DNA from: Arthrobacter sp. H20
GTDB taxonomy: Bacteria; Actinomycetota; Actinomycetes; Actinomycetales; Micrococcaceae
Length of the DNA: 34,211 bases
Assembly: GCF_000520515.1 (NCBI RefSeq)
Contig: NZ_KI914717.1
Coordinates: 1-34,211 of the forward strand
Reading direction: 5' to 3'
Positions 6,655-14,073 of this stretch are shown one piece after another. The notes under the pieces were generated by a model. The model was not told the origin of the DNA, did not search any database, and saw only the letters and a program-made list of their open reading frames with translations. Made by a program: the position numbers and the translations under genes. Each line of letters opens with the position of its first letter. Position 1 is the stretch's first letter.

Positions 6655-8352
6655 CTACTGGCCCAGGGCTTCCAGAATGGGGAGCCGCTCACGGACGGCG
6701 GTGCGCCCGAGGTCGGCGGTAGGAGCGGCGAGGGCGAGCGCCGCCAGCTCCTGGGCTTCGTGCCGGGTCACCGAGGCCAGCACCGCAGCGACGGTGGGGA
6801 GCGATCGGGCCGACATGGAGAGAGTCTGAACTCCCAAACCCACCAGTACGACGGCGAGGGCAGGGTCGGCTGCCGCCTCGCCACATACACCCACCGGCTT
6901 CTCGACTGCTGTGGCTGCTGCGGCTGACTGTGCACCGGCTACGGTGTGCTTGATCAGCTGCAGGACCGCTGGCTGCCAAGAGTCGTTGAGGGCTGCCAAC
7001 TGGCCCAACTGGCGGTCAGCGGCCATCGTGTATTGCGTGAGGTCATTCGTCCCGAGGGAGGCGAAGCCAACGTGCGCCAGGATCGCCTCGGAGGTCAATG
7101 CAGCTGACGGCACTTCGACCATCACTCCTGGCTGGTTCAGACCTTCGGCCAGGCACAGCTCGCCGAAAGCTTTCGCCTCCGCTGCGGTAGAAATCATCGG
7201 TGCCATGACCCACACCTCCGCCTCGGTGCCCTCTGCCGCCCGGGCGATTGCCTGAAGCTGACGTGTCAGCACACCGGGGCTCACGTCGCCGGTCCGGTAT
7301 CCGCGAACCCCCAGTGCCGGGTTAGGCTCCGAGGCGTCGGTGAGGAAGGGCAGCGGCTTGTCAGCACCGGCGTCGAGCGTTCTGACCACTACCTTGCGGC
7401 CGGGAAAAGCGTCGAAGACCTCACGATACGCCGCTGCCTGTTCCTCGGGGCTGGGCTCAGTCTCCCGGTCGAGGAAGCAAAACTCGGTGCGTAGGAGGCC
7501 AACACCCTCGGCCCCGGCGGCGGCGGCAGCTCGAGCATCCTTACCGGAACCGACATTGGCGAGTAACGGCACCAGGTGCCCGTCGGCGGTTGCACCGGTT
7601 CCGTTGAAGGTGCCAAGCGCTGCGGCCTGTTCGACCCAGCGGGCCGCTGCGGCTCTCTCGTCGTCACCGGGATCGGTGATGATGGTGCCGGCCGCGCCGT
7701 CGACGTACACCTCGGCCCCTTCATCGATGGCTTCCGCGCCCGGGGCAGCCACCACTGCCGGGAGTCCAAGTGCCCGGGCAAGAATTGCAGTGTGCGACTG
7801 CGGTCCACCGCTACCGGTAATGAGCGCCAAAACTTTTTTGGAGTCGAGCGTCGCGGTGTCCGCGGGTGCTAGGTCCTCGGCGGCGAGGATGAAGGGCGTC
7901 TCGGAAGCGGGAATGCCCGGGGTTGGCAGCCCGCGCAGCTCAGCCACCAGTCTGGCCCGCACATCGTGGACGTCTTGGGTGCGCTCGGCCATGTATCCAC
8001 CCAGTCCCCGCAGCATCTCCGCCACTGCCGAACCGGCTTCCCAAACCGAGCGTTCAGCTGAGGTGCCGGTGGCGATAAGCTTGGCCGCTGATTTCAGCAG
8101 CATCGGATCCGCGGCCATCATGGCTGTCGCCTCCAGGACTGCGCTGGCGTCCTTCGACGCGGCGTCAGCGCGGGCTTTCAGCTCGGCCTGGACCACTTTG
8201 GAAGCAGTCTTCAGCCTGGCCGTTTCAGCCTCGGCAGTCGTGTCAGTACCCCACCGCTCGTCCGAGGGCGGCTCGGTTACGCTACCGGGCATTTGGAGCA
8301 CCGGTCCAATTACACGGCCGGGGCTAACCCCGACTCCGGTAAGTTTCGTCAT
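6655..8352 (-). CDS. ptsI: PTS enzyme I (phosphoenolpyruvate-protein phosphotransferase)
   Basis: A 565-residue enzyme I, the cytoplasmic dimer that takes phosphate from phosphoenolpyruvate and passes it to HPr. The N-terminal domain binds HPr. The phosphohistidine domain has the motif GSGGPQSHTAILARALG, with the active His at about 187. The C-terminal PEP-binding barrel has VGLLRTEFCFLDRE, GVRGYR, VMVEVPSA, FASLGTNDLTQYT and the catalytic-cysteine motif CGEAAADP. Length and motifs are normal, so it should be active. GGGAGG precedes the ATG by about ten bases. It lies 22 bases behind fruA, so enzyme I is made from the fructose operon and not from a separate pts locus. Confidence 0.96.
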   Translation of the reverse strand: MTKLTGVGVSPGRVIGPVLQMPGSVTEPPSDERWGTDTTAEAETARLKTASKVVQAELKARADAASKDASAVLEATAMMAADPMLLKSAAKLIATGTSAERSVWEAGSAVAEMLRGLGGYMAERTQDVHDVRARLVAELRGLPTPGIPASETPFILAAEDLAPADTATLDSKKVLALITGSGGPQSHTAILARALGLPAVVAAPGAEAIDEGAEVYVDGAAGTIITDPGDDERAAAARWVEQAAALGTFNGTGATADGHLVPLLANVGSGKDARAAAAAGAEGVGLLRTEFCFLDRETEPSPEEQAAAYREVFDAFPGRKVVVRTLDAGADKPLPFLTDASEPNPALGVRGYRTGDVSPGVLTRQLQAIARAAEGTEAEVWVMAPMISTAAEAKAFGELCLAEGLNQPGVMVEVPSAALTSEAILAHVGFASLGTNDLTQYTMAADRQLGQLAALNDSWQPAVLQLIKHTVAGAQSAAAATAVEKPVGVCGEAAADPALAVVLVGLGVQTLSMSARSLPTVAAVLASVTRHEAQELAALALAAPTADLGRTAVRERLPILEALGQ

Positions 8353-8374
8353 TGAAAGAACCTCCCGGGTTCGG

Positions 8375-10390
8375 TTAGGCGGCGACCGTCTCGGTGACGG
8401 GAGTGTCTTCGGTCTTCCGCGTGGCGAAGCGCTTCAGAGCCACCACAGCGAGCGCCGAAATGATGGTGCCCGCAATGATAGCCACCACAAACATAGCGAC
8501 ATTCCCGATAGCAAAAAAGACGAAGATGCCGCCGTGGGGTGCCTGCGAGGTGACACCGGCGCCCATCACGATCGCTCCGGTCACCGCCGATCCGAGCATA
8601 CTGGCGGGAATGACGCGCAACGGGTCGACTGCTGCGAAAGGAATCGCGCCTTCGGAGATGAAGGCTGCACCCAACAACCAGGCTGCCTTGCCGTTCTCCC
8701 GCTCGGCCGCTGAGAAGCGACGGCGGTCCAGGACGGTGGCGAGCGCCATGGCCAGGGGTGGGACCATGCCGGCCGCCATTACTGCGGCCATGATCTGCCA
8801 CGGGGCCTGGTTAGCTACGGCTCCCGCTCCGAGACCGGCGACGGCGAAGGAGTAAGCCACCTTGTTGATCGGTCCGCCCAGGTCGATGGCCATCATGAGG
8901 CCCAGGATTGCCCCAAGGACGACGGCGGCTGCTCCAGTCATGCCGGAGAGCCAATCATTTAGCGAGCTGGTCAGCGAAGCGATTGGTCCGCCGAGGACCA
9001 GGATCATGAGCCCCGAGGCGGCAATGGAGGCGAGAAGCGGGATGATGACTACCGGCATCAGGCTTCGGAGCCAGCGCGGCACCTTGATCCGGCCGATCAT
9101 CATGGCGATGTAGCCAGCGAGCAGGCCGCCCACGATGCCGCCGAGGAACCCGGCGCCCATAAAGCCTGCCACTGCGCCAGCGACAAAGCCCGGTGCGATA
9201 CCTGGCCGGTCAGCCAGTGCATAGGCAATATATCCGGCGAGAGCCGGGATGAGGAAGCCCATCGACAGGGCTCCGATCTTGAAGAAGACGGCGCCGAGGA
9301 AGACTGCAAGACCCTCGGGCGGCAGATTGAGCAGGGTGTACTGGGCGAGCATCGCGTCGCCATTACCCACACCCGCATCATTCGACAGCGCAATTTCGTA
9401 ACCGGCGAGGAGGAAGCCCAGTGCGATCAGTAAGCCGCCGCCTGCGACAAACGGGATCATGTAGCTGACGCCGGTGAGGAGCGCCCGCTTGAGCTGGCGT
9501 CCCACACCCTCGCCGCTGTCGTCGGTCTGTTCTGACTGCGAGTCGGCGGCCCCCTGCACGCGTCGTGCGTTGGGGTTGTCAGCAGCAGCGAGTGCCTCGT
9601 CGACCATAACGCCGGGTTCGTCGATGCCGCGCTTGACGGGAGAGGTGATGACTGGCTTCCCGGCGAAACGGTTCCTGTCACGCACGTCGACGTCGACTGC
9701 GAAGATCACGGCGTCGGCGGCCGCGATCACCGCGGGGGGGAGCGGTGTGGCGCCTGACGAACCCTGGGTTTCGACCTGAAGGTCCACCCCGCGCTCCTTG
9801 GCTGCAGCGACCAGCGAATCGGCTGCCATATAGGTGTGCGCGATTCCGGTAGGGCAGGCAGTGACCGCCACCAGGCGGCGAGGTGCTGCGGGTACTTCAG
9901 CTGACTGCGCCTCGGCGGGCTGGGCACCCTGGCGGGGTCCGACGTCGAGGGCGCCCTGCACCAGGTCAACAATGTCCCGTGGGGTGGCCGCGGCGCGCAG
10001 GGCGGCAGTGAAGTCCTTTTTGATCAGTGAGCGGGCCAGCTTGGACAACAGCTTCAGGTGTTCCTGGTCGGCGCCGTCGGGAGCTGCGATGAAGAACACC
10101 AGATCGGCGGGGCCGTCCTTGGCACCGAAGTCCACTGCCGGCCTCAGCCTGGCCATTGCTAGGGTGGGCTCGGTTACTGAGGTGGACCGGCAATGCGGGA
10201 TAGCTATGCCGCCTGGTATGCCAGTTGCTGTCTTTTCTTCCCGGGCCAGCGCATCGGCGTACAGGCCGTCAGCACCAGTAGCCCGCCCCGTCGCGGCTAC
10301 CTGATCCGCGAGTCGGCGGATTACGTGCTGGCGGTCAGAACCCAGGTCCTGATCCAGTGTCACTAGATCGGTTGTTATCAGCTGTGCCAT
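8375..10390 (-). CDS. fruA: Fructose-specific PTS permease EIIABC
   Basis: A 671-residue permease that imports fructose across the cytoplasmic membrane and phosphorylates it to fructose-1-phosphate. Domains run EIIA (1-150, active His66 in GIAIPHCRS), EIIB (about 172-270, active Cys179 in VAVTACPTGIAHTYMAA) and EIIC (about 305-655, eight to ten membrane segments). All three phosphotransfer or transport domains are intact. The frame is open further upstream, but ATG 10390 is chosen because AAGGAGGAAGA stands directly before it and because MAQLITTDLVTLDQDLG aligns with the EIIA start. It overlaps the end of fruK by 13 bases, indicating translational coupling. Confidence 0.95.
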   Translation of the reverse strand: MAQLITTDLVTLDQDLGSDRQHVIRRLADQVAATGRATGADGLYADALAREEKTATGIPGGIAIPHCRSTSVTEPTLAMARLRPAVDFGAKDGPADLVFFIAAPDGADQEHLKLLSKLARSLIKKDFTAALRAAATPRDIVDLVQGALDVGPRQGAQPAEAQSAEVPAAPRRLVAVTACPTGIAHTYMAADSLVAAAKERGVDLQVETQGSSGATPLPPAVIAAADAVIFAVDVDVRDRNRFAGKPVITSPVKRGIDEPGVMVDEALAAADNPNARRVQGAADSQSEQTDDSGEGVGRQLKRALLTGVSYMIPFVAGGGLLIALGFLLAGYEIALSNDAGVGNGDAMLAQYTLLNLPPEGLAVFLGAVFFKIGALSMGFLIPALAGYIAYALADRPGIAPGFVAGAVAGFMGAGFLGGIVGGLLAGYIAMMIGRIKVPRWLRSLMPVVIIPLLASIAASGLMILVLGGPIASLTSSLNDWLSGMTGAAAVVLGAILGLMMAIDLGGPINKVAYSFAVAGLGAGAVANQAPWQIMAAVMAAGMVPPLAMALATVLDRRRFSAAERENGKAAWLLGAAFISEGAIPFAAVDPLRVIPASMLGSAVTGAIVMGAGVTSQAPHGGIFVFFAIGNVAMFVVAIIAGTIISALAVVALKRFATRKTEDTPVTETVAA

Positions 10391-11400
10391 TGGTCTTCCT
10401 CCTTGGGAAGTGGTGCATCGAGCGGTGCGTCGGTTGAGGTGTTGGGGAGCGTAAGCCGACGGACGGTGACGGCTTCGGGAGTGGTTTGGTGCAGTGCTGG
10501 AACTGTTGAACCGGGCAGGGAGGCGGCAGCCGATCCATGGGCGACCGCCTGCCGCAGGCACTGCTCGGGTGCTCCGCCGGCGGTGTGGGCCAGCAGATAC
10601 CCGGCAAGGGCCGAGTCGCCAGCCCCGACGGTAGATCGAGCCGCCACCGGGGAATGAGTTGCTTCCCAGGCGCCGGCGGCAGTTACCAGTAGGGCGCCAC
10701 GTGCACCGAGGGTGGCGAGGACAGCGCCGACGCCACCGCCGATCAGCGCCGCTGCTGCCCCAGCAGCAAGACCGGAATCGGCTTCGAGGGCATCACCGTC
10801 TGCAAGGCCGCTTAGTTCTGAAAGCTCTTCGGCATTGGGTTTCAACAGATCCGGCTTCACCCCGGCGGCAAGGGTGTCCAACAGTGGGGCGCCTGAGGAA
10901 TCGACAGCGATCAGCGGAGCATCGCCCGGGTATCGGGCGCGCACCGCCTCGATCACAGTTGCGTAGAAGGTGGTGGGGACCCCGGGCGGAAGCGACCCGG
11001 CCAGTACCAGCCAGGAGGCCCCTTCACACTGGGCGACCACCAGTTCCAGCAAGGAGTGGAGTTCGTTAGCGCTGAGCAGCGGGCCCGGCTCGTTGATCTT
11101 CGTGGTGGTTCCATCGGGTTCGGCCAAAGTGATGTTGCTGCGCAGCTGGGTACCAATCGGCACGCTCCGGAACTGGACTCCAGCGGCGCGCAAACCTACC
11201 ACTACCGGATCGTCGGGATCCCCCGGAAGCACGGCCATCGAGGCTACGCCTGAGACGGTGAGCGCCCGGCATACATTGACGCCTTTCCCCCCCGATTCCT
11301 GGTGGGCGGCCGTTGCCCGCTGCACCCCCCCACGAGCGAGCTCAGCGGCGAGTTCAACAGTCCGGTCGAGGCTGGGGTTAACCGTCAGGGTGATGATCAC
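10378..11400 (-). CDS. fruK: 1-phosphofructokinase
   Basis: A 340-residue PfkB-family sugar kinase that converts fructose-1-phosphate, the product of FruA, to fructose-1,6-bisphosphate, feeding glycolysis. It shows the N-terminal PfkB signature SGGKGVNVCRAL (residues 36-47), LAGSLPPGV, KPNAEEL and the C-terminal signature STVGAGDSALAGYL, with the catalytic base Asp262. The start codon is GTG and overlaps the fruR stop by four bases (GTGA). The last 30 residues form a Pro/Asp-rich tail (TDAPLDAPLPKEEDQ) that extends over the fruA start and is probably dispensable. Order and overlaps place it in one transcript with fruR and fruA. Confidence 0.95.
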   Translation of the reverse strand: MIITLTVNPSLDRTVELAAELARGGVQRATAAHQESGGKGVNVCRALTVSGVASMAVLPGDPDDPVVVGLRAAGVQFRSVPIGTQLRSNITLAEPDGTTTKINEPGPLLSANELHSLLELVVAQCEGASWLVLAGSLPPGVPTTFYATVIEAVRARYPGDAPLIAVDSSGAPLLDTLAAGVKPDLLKPNAEELSELSGLADGDALEADSGLAAGAAAALIGGGVGAVLATLGARGALLVTAAGAWEATHSPVAARSTVGAGDSALAGYLLAHTAGGAPEQCLRQAVAHGSAAASLPGSTVPALHQTTPEAVTVRRLTLPNTSTDAPLDAPLPKEEDQWHS

Positions 11401-12164
11401 GCGATCACTACCTCGACGTCGGCCTCGGCCAGCGCGGCAGCCAGCGGTTTCGCTGGGGTCCGGTCGGTAACCAGGGTGTCAATCTCTGTCAGGGACGAGA
11501 ACCCAACCAGCGTCTCCTGCTCCAGCTTCGATGCATCGACGAGGGCTATGACGCGTCGAGCCGATCTCACGATCGCTGTTTTCACAGCTGCTTCATCGGG
11601 GTCCGGGGTACTGAGACCGAACGTTGAGTGGACGCCGTTGGCCCCGACAAAGGCAATGTCGGGGCGATAGCCGTTGAACCGTTCGATCGTGTGACTGCCC
11701 ACAGCAGCACTGGTCAGGCCCCTTACCCGCCCCCCGACGAGTTCGAGATGGAGGCTGGAGGATGCGATTGCCTGGGCGATGGGGACCGCGTGGGTGATGA
11801 CCACCAGGTCCTGCCTGGATTCGTGTGCAAGCAACTCGGCGAGATGCCCGGTGGTGGTGCCGGCGTCGAGCACTATCGATCCGGCGTCCGGGATCATGGC
11901 GAGGGCGGCCTTGGCAATGCGGGCCTTCTCCGGCTGATGCTGGCCCTCGCGGCTGTTCAGGCTCAGCTCGCTCGTGCTGCTGTTTCCGCCAGTCACTGCA
12001 CCTCCGTGGACTCGGCGGAGCGTTCCCGCGTCCTCGAGGAGGGCAAGGTCACGTCTGACCGTCTCTTTGGTGATATTGAAGCGTTCGGCGAGCTCGGCGA
12101 CACTCACCCGGCCTTCCGAGGCCACGAGAGTGGTGATCCTGCCATGGCGTTCTTCGGCGAACAT
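11397..12164 (-). CDS. fruR: DeoR-family transcriptional repressor of the fructose operon
   Basis: A 255-residue DeoR/GlpR-type regulator. The N-terminal winged helix-turn-helix covers about residues 5-58 (RHGRITTLVASEGRVSVAEL, then FNITKETVRRDLALLEDAG and RRVHGGAV). The rest is the DeoR sensor domain, with VLDAGTTTGHLAELL, ELVGGRVRG and GANGVHSTFGLSTPD. Relatives sense phosphorylated sugars; here fructose-1-phosphate is the expected inducer from genomic context. It is the first gene of the operon, so it is autoregulated. AAGGAGG lies six bases before the ATG. A strong promoter and a candidate operator are found directly upstream. Confidence 0.9.
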   Translation of the reverse strand: MFAEERHGRITTLVASEGRVSVAELAERFNITKETVRRDLALLEDAGTLRRVHGGAVTGGNSSTSELSLNSREGQHQPEKARIAKAALAMIPDAGSIVLDAGTTTGHLAELLAHESRQDLVVITHAVPIAQAIASSSLHLELVGGRVRGLTSAAVGSHTIERFNGYRPDIAFVGANGVHSTFGLSTPDPDEAAVKTAIVRSARRVIALVDASKLEQETLVGFSSLTEIDTLVTDRTPAKPLAAALAEADVEVVIA

Positions 12165-12181
12165 TGCTGCCTCCTTGTGGT

Positions 12182-12197
12182 GGTGACCGCCATCACA
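12182..12197. promoter_or_regulatory. CRP/GlxR-like binding site in the fruR leader
   Basis: Read leftwards the site is TGTGATGGCGGTCACC, which matches TGTGA-N6-TCACA in all but the last base. It lies downstream of the -10, at about +14 to +29 from the inferred start, and 18 bases before the fruR ATG. A bound CRP-type protein would more likely block than activate transcription from this promoter. Binding is inferred from the consensus only. Confidence 0.55.
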
Positions 12198-12216
12198 GTA
12201 AATGTCTGATTGAGTG

Positions 12217-12246
12217 ACTATATCTGTGTTTATGTTTGCTTGTCAA
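12217..12246 (-). promoter_or_regulatory. Promoter of the fruR-fruK-fruA-ptsI-ptsH operon
   Basis: Read leftwards, a perfect -35 TTGACA (12246-12241) and a -10 TATAGT (12222-12217) are separated by 18 bases. Transcription should start near 12210, giving a leader of about 46 bases before the fruR ATG. It is the best sigma-70-type promoter in the window. Confidence 0.8.
12227..12237. promoter_or_regulatory. Candidate FruR operator inside the promoter spacer
   Basis: Between -35 and -10 there are two AAACA units six bases apart (AAACATAAACA, read leftwards). Short A/C-rich direct repeats of this kind are typical DeoR-family operators. The place between the promoter hexamers would allow direct repression. 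No binding evidence is available. Confidence 0.45.
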
Positions 12247-12267
12247 TCATTTCCGGGCATACCAAAC

Positions 12268-12295
12268 GCCACCAACCCGATGTGGGTGGTGGCGC
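12268..12295. terminator. Hairpin between the DUF6458 gene and fruR
   Basis: CGCCACCA and TGGTGGCG form an eight-base-pair stem, extended by further C-G pairs past one mismatch and closing on a small loop around GATG. It lies 20 bases after the DUF6458 stop codon and just upstream of the fru promoter, so it insulates the operon from the leftward transcript before it. No T-run follows. Confidence 0.5.
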
Positions 12296-12315
12296 CTGAG
12301 GTGGTGCAAGTGGTG

Positions 12316-12570
12316 CTAGATGCCGCCGTCGCGGGTCTCGTTGCGGGTGACAGTCTCACCGGTGTTTGGATCCTGGATGGATCGTGATTCAGACACTCGG
12401 CGCTGGCTCCGCGGGGCATTCATAACCAGGGAAATGACAAGTCCGAGTACGCCGACCCCCATAAGGATGTAGCCCACCAGGGTGAGGTCAATGAAGTCAA
12501 CTACGTCAGCAACGGCGAAAGCGAGAATTGCACCCAGTGCAATAAGTACGATTGATGAGCCGATTCTCAT
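12316..12570 (-). CDS. DUF6458 family small membrane protein
   Basis: An 84-residue protein that begins MRIGSSIVLIALGAILAFAV and has two hydrophobic segments (about 5-22 and 31-50), followed by a charged, soluble tail (RSQRRVSESRS, then NTGETVTRNETRDGG). This matches the actinobacterial DUF6458 family, whose function is unknown. AAGGAG lies about twelve bases before the ATG. It is transcribed leftwards with its own hairpin terminator and is probably monocistronic. It faces the GlsB/YeaQ-type gene across a shared AT-richer region, and both could be stress or envelope proteins. Confidence 0.85.
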   Translation of the reverse strand: MRIGSSIVLIALGAILAFAVADVVDFIDLTLVGYILMGVGVLGLVISLVMNAPRSQRRVSESRSIQDPNTGETVTRNETRDGGI

Positions 12571-12942
12571 ATTGTTTACTGCTCCTTCGATGTATAGCAG
12601 GCCGCGGCAAGCAGGCCAGCGGGGGTGAAACAGGTGAACAGTCAGATATTCATCTGTTGGTACTGGTCAGCATACTTTTATTCCGGTTTATCTCGCCTAA
12701 CTGGGTCATTAGTCCGAGTCGTGCCGGTGTGGTCGAGGCGTCAAGCGTTATCAAATCAATACCCGTGCGGTCTATTGAATAACCCTGGTGGGGGGTTTAA
12801 TGATGTCTGTACAGATCGCGTTTGAAAACTAAGCACGCTGATGAAGTAGGATGGCTGGAAGCTTGTGTGGGGACATCCTGCATCACAGCACTTTTGTTAT
12901 ACGTATCACTCGTAGACAAGACCCGATTACAAGGAGTATTCC
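12571..12942. other. Divergent intergenic region, no gene recognised
   Basis: This stretch of 372 bases between two divergent small membrane-protein genes is visibly richer in A and T than its surroundings. Short ORFs cross it, but none has plausible composition together with a ribosome site. It must hold both promoters. TATACG at 12898-12903 (within TTATACGTAT) is a candidate -10 for the rightward gene, and TATACA near 12592, read leftwards, is one for the leftward gene. An imperfect inverted repeat AGGATG/CATCCT spans about 12848-12879. Confidence 0.4.
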
Positions 12943-13209
12943 ATGGGTTTCTTCGCATTCCTTCTTCTAGGCCTTATCGCTGGCGCAATTGCCAAGCTCA
13001 TTCTCCCCGGCAAGCAGGCCGGTGGATGGGTCATCACTCTCATCCTCGGCGTTGTTGGCGCACTGCTCGGCGGCTGGATCGGCGGCCTGTTGTTCGACGC
13101 AGACATGAATGAATTCTTCTCACTGTCGTCTTGGCTGCTCGCCATCGGCGGCGCGCTGATCGTGCTGGTTGTTTACGGCGCCATCACCGGTCGCAAGTCA
13201 CGCGCCTAA
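12943..13209 (+). CDS. GlsB/YeaQ/YmgE family stress-response membrane protein
   Basis: An 88-residue, strongly hydrophobic and glycine-rich protein with three membrane segments, at about 2-18, 28-50 and 60-80. The opening FFAFLLLGLIAGAIAKLILPG and the following GGWVITLILGVVGALLGGWI are characteristic of the 'transglycosylase-associated protein' family (Pfam Transgly_assoc). Members are often induced by stress, and their biochemical role is unclear. AAGGAG eight bases before the ATG fixes the start. A strong intrinsic terminator follows, so it is monocistronic. Confidence 0.9.
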   Translation: MGFFAFLLLGLIAGAIAKLILPGKQAGGWVITLILGVVGALLGGWIGGLLFDADMNEFFSLSSWLLAIGGALIVLVVYGAITGRKSRA

Positions 13210-13229
13210 TTCAGACGCTGCACAACGAA

Positions 13230-13260
13230 ACGCCGTCGGGGAAACCCGACGGCGTTTTTT
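13230..13260 (+). terminator. Intrinsic terminator after the GlsB/YeaQ-type gene
   Basis: A perfect ten-base-pair stem, CGCCGTCGGG with CCCGACGGCG, closes on GAAA and is followed by TTTTTT. It is the clearest rho-independent terminator in the window. Confidence 0.93.
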
Positions 13261-13320
13261 GTAGTATTGATCCCCACTCTGCACACCGCGGGAATGGTTC
13301 CCATCCGAAGGAAATCAGCT

Positions 13321-14070
13321 ATGAAACTGCCTAACCTCAATCCGGCGTCCCGGATGGCCAACGGGGCTCTCTTCGACAAGGAGGGAAAACCCAAACCGGG
13401 CATCCAGCGGACCATTGAACGCGCCATCGAGGTGCAGCGGCCGCTGGTCCTCGCGAATCTTCGCCGGATGTATGCAAAGAATCCCGGGGCCACCGCCGCC
13501 GAGATCAGTTCTGACCTGGAGCGCCATTACCTGGCGGTGATTACCGTCACGGGTGCAGCAGTAGGAGCGACCGCCGTCGTCCCTGCCATCGGGACGGTCG
13601 CCTCACTCGGCCTTTCAGCAGCGGCAACTATCGGCTTTCTTGAGGCAACAGCCCTCTACGCCCAGTCCATCGCTGAACTCCACGGCGTTCAGACCGGCGA
13701 CCCGGAGCGGGCGCGAACCCTGGTGATGGCCATTCTCATGGGAGAGGAAGGCCTCGCACTGATTCAGTCGGTGCTGCGCGGCTCAGGCGGCGGTGCACCC
13801 GAGCACTGGGGCACAGTGCTGGGAGGAAGCGTGTCGTCGCCGATTGCGCGCACCATTGGTCATAGCATCAGACGGCGCTTTGTGCGCAAGATGCTGGCCA
13901 AGCAGGGCAGCGCGCTGTTGGGCAGGGCACTTCCCTTCGGTATCGGCGCCGTCGTCGGCGGAGCCGGTAACCACATGATGGGGCGGGCGGTGGTCTCCGC
14001 CACCGCTCAGGCCTTCGGCCCGTCGCCGAGCGTTGTGCCAGGTGAGCTGCTCAAGGATCTCGATCGCTGA
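13321..14070 (+). CDS. Conserved hypothetical protein with central hydrophobic region
   Basis: A 249-residue protein. The N-terminal 75 residues are soluble and charged, a glycine/alanine-rich hydrophobic stretch follows (about 75-115: AVITVTGAAVGATAVVPAIG, then SLGLSAAATIGFLEATALY), and a second one lies near 205-235 (ALPFGIGAVVGGAGNHMMGR). The latter, a glycine-rich segment ending in a short helix, resembles the end of EcsC-like proteins, but I cannot confirm that. The ATG at 13321 is chosen because GAAGGA stands eight bases upstream; the open frame back to 13267 overlaps the terminator side. It converges on the DUF445 gene, with only three bases between stop codons. Confidence 0.65.
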   Translation: MKLPNLNPASRMANGALFDKEGKPKPGIQRTIERAIEVQRPLVLANLRRMYAKNPGATAAEISSDLERHYLAVITVTGAAVGATAVVPAIGTVASLGLSAAATIGFLEATALYAQSIAELHGVQTGDPERARTLVMAILMGEEGLALIQSVLRGSGGGAPEHWGTVLGGSVSSPIARTIGHSIRRRFVRKMLAKQGSALLGRALPFGIGAVVGGAGNHMMGRAVVSATAQAFGPSPSVVPGELLKDLDR

Positions 14071-14073
14071 TTG

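Noticed and set aside
7340-8713. Rightward ORF of 457 codons over ptsI and fruA
   Set aside because: It is a shadow frame, Ala/Ser/Arg-rich with no domain. The opposite strand holds enzyme I and EIIABC with intact active sites.
12682-12708. GTTT...GGGT spacing resembling a stress sigma factor promoter between the small membrane-protein genes
   Set aside because: The spacer is 13 bases, shorter than the 14 to 17 usual for such promoters, and the -10 half is GGGTCA instead of GGGTA(T).
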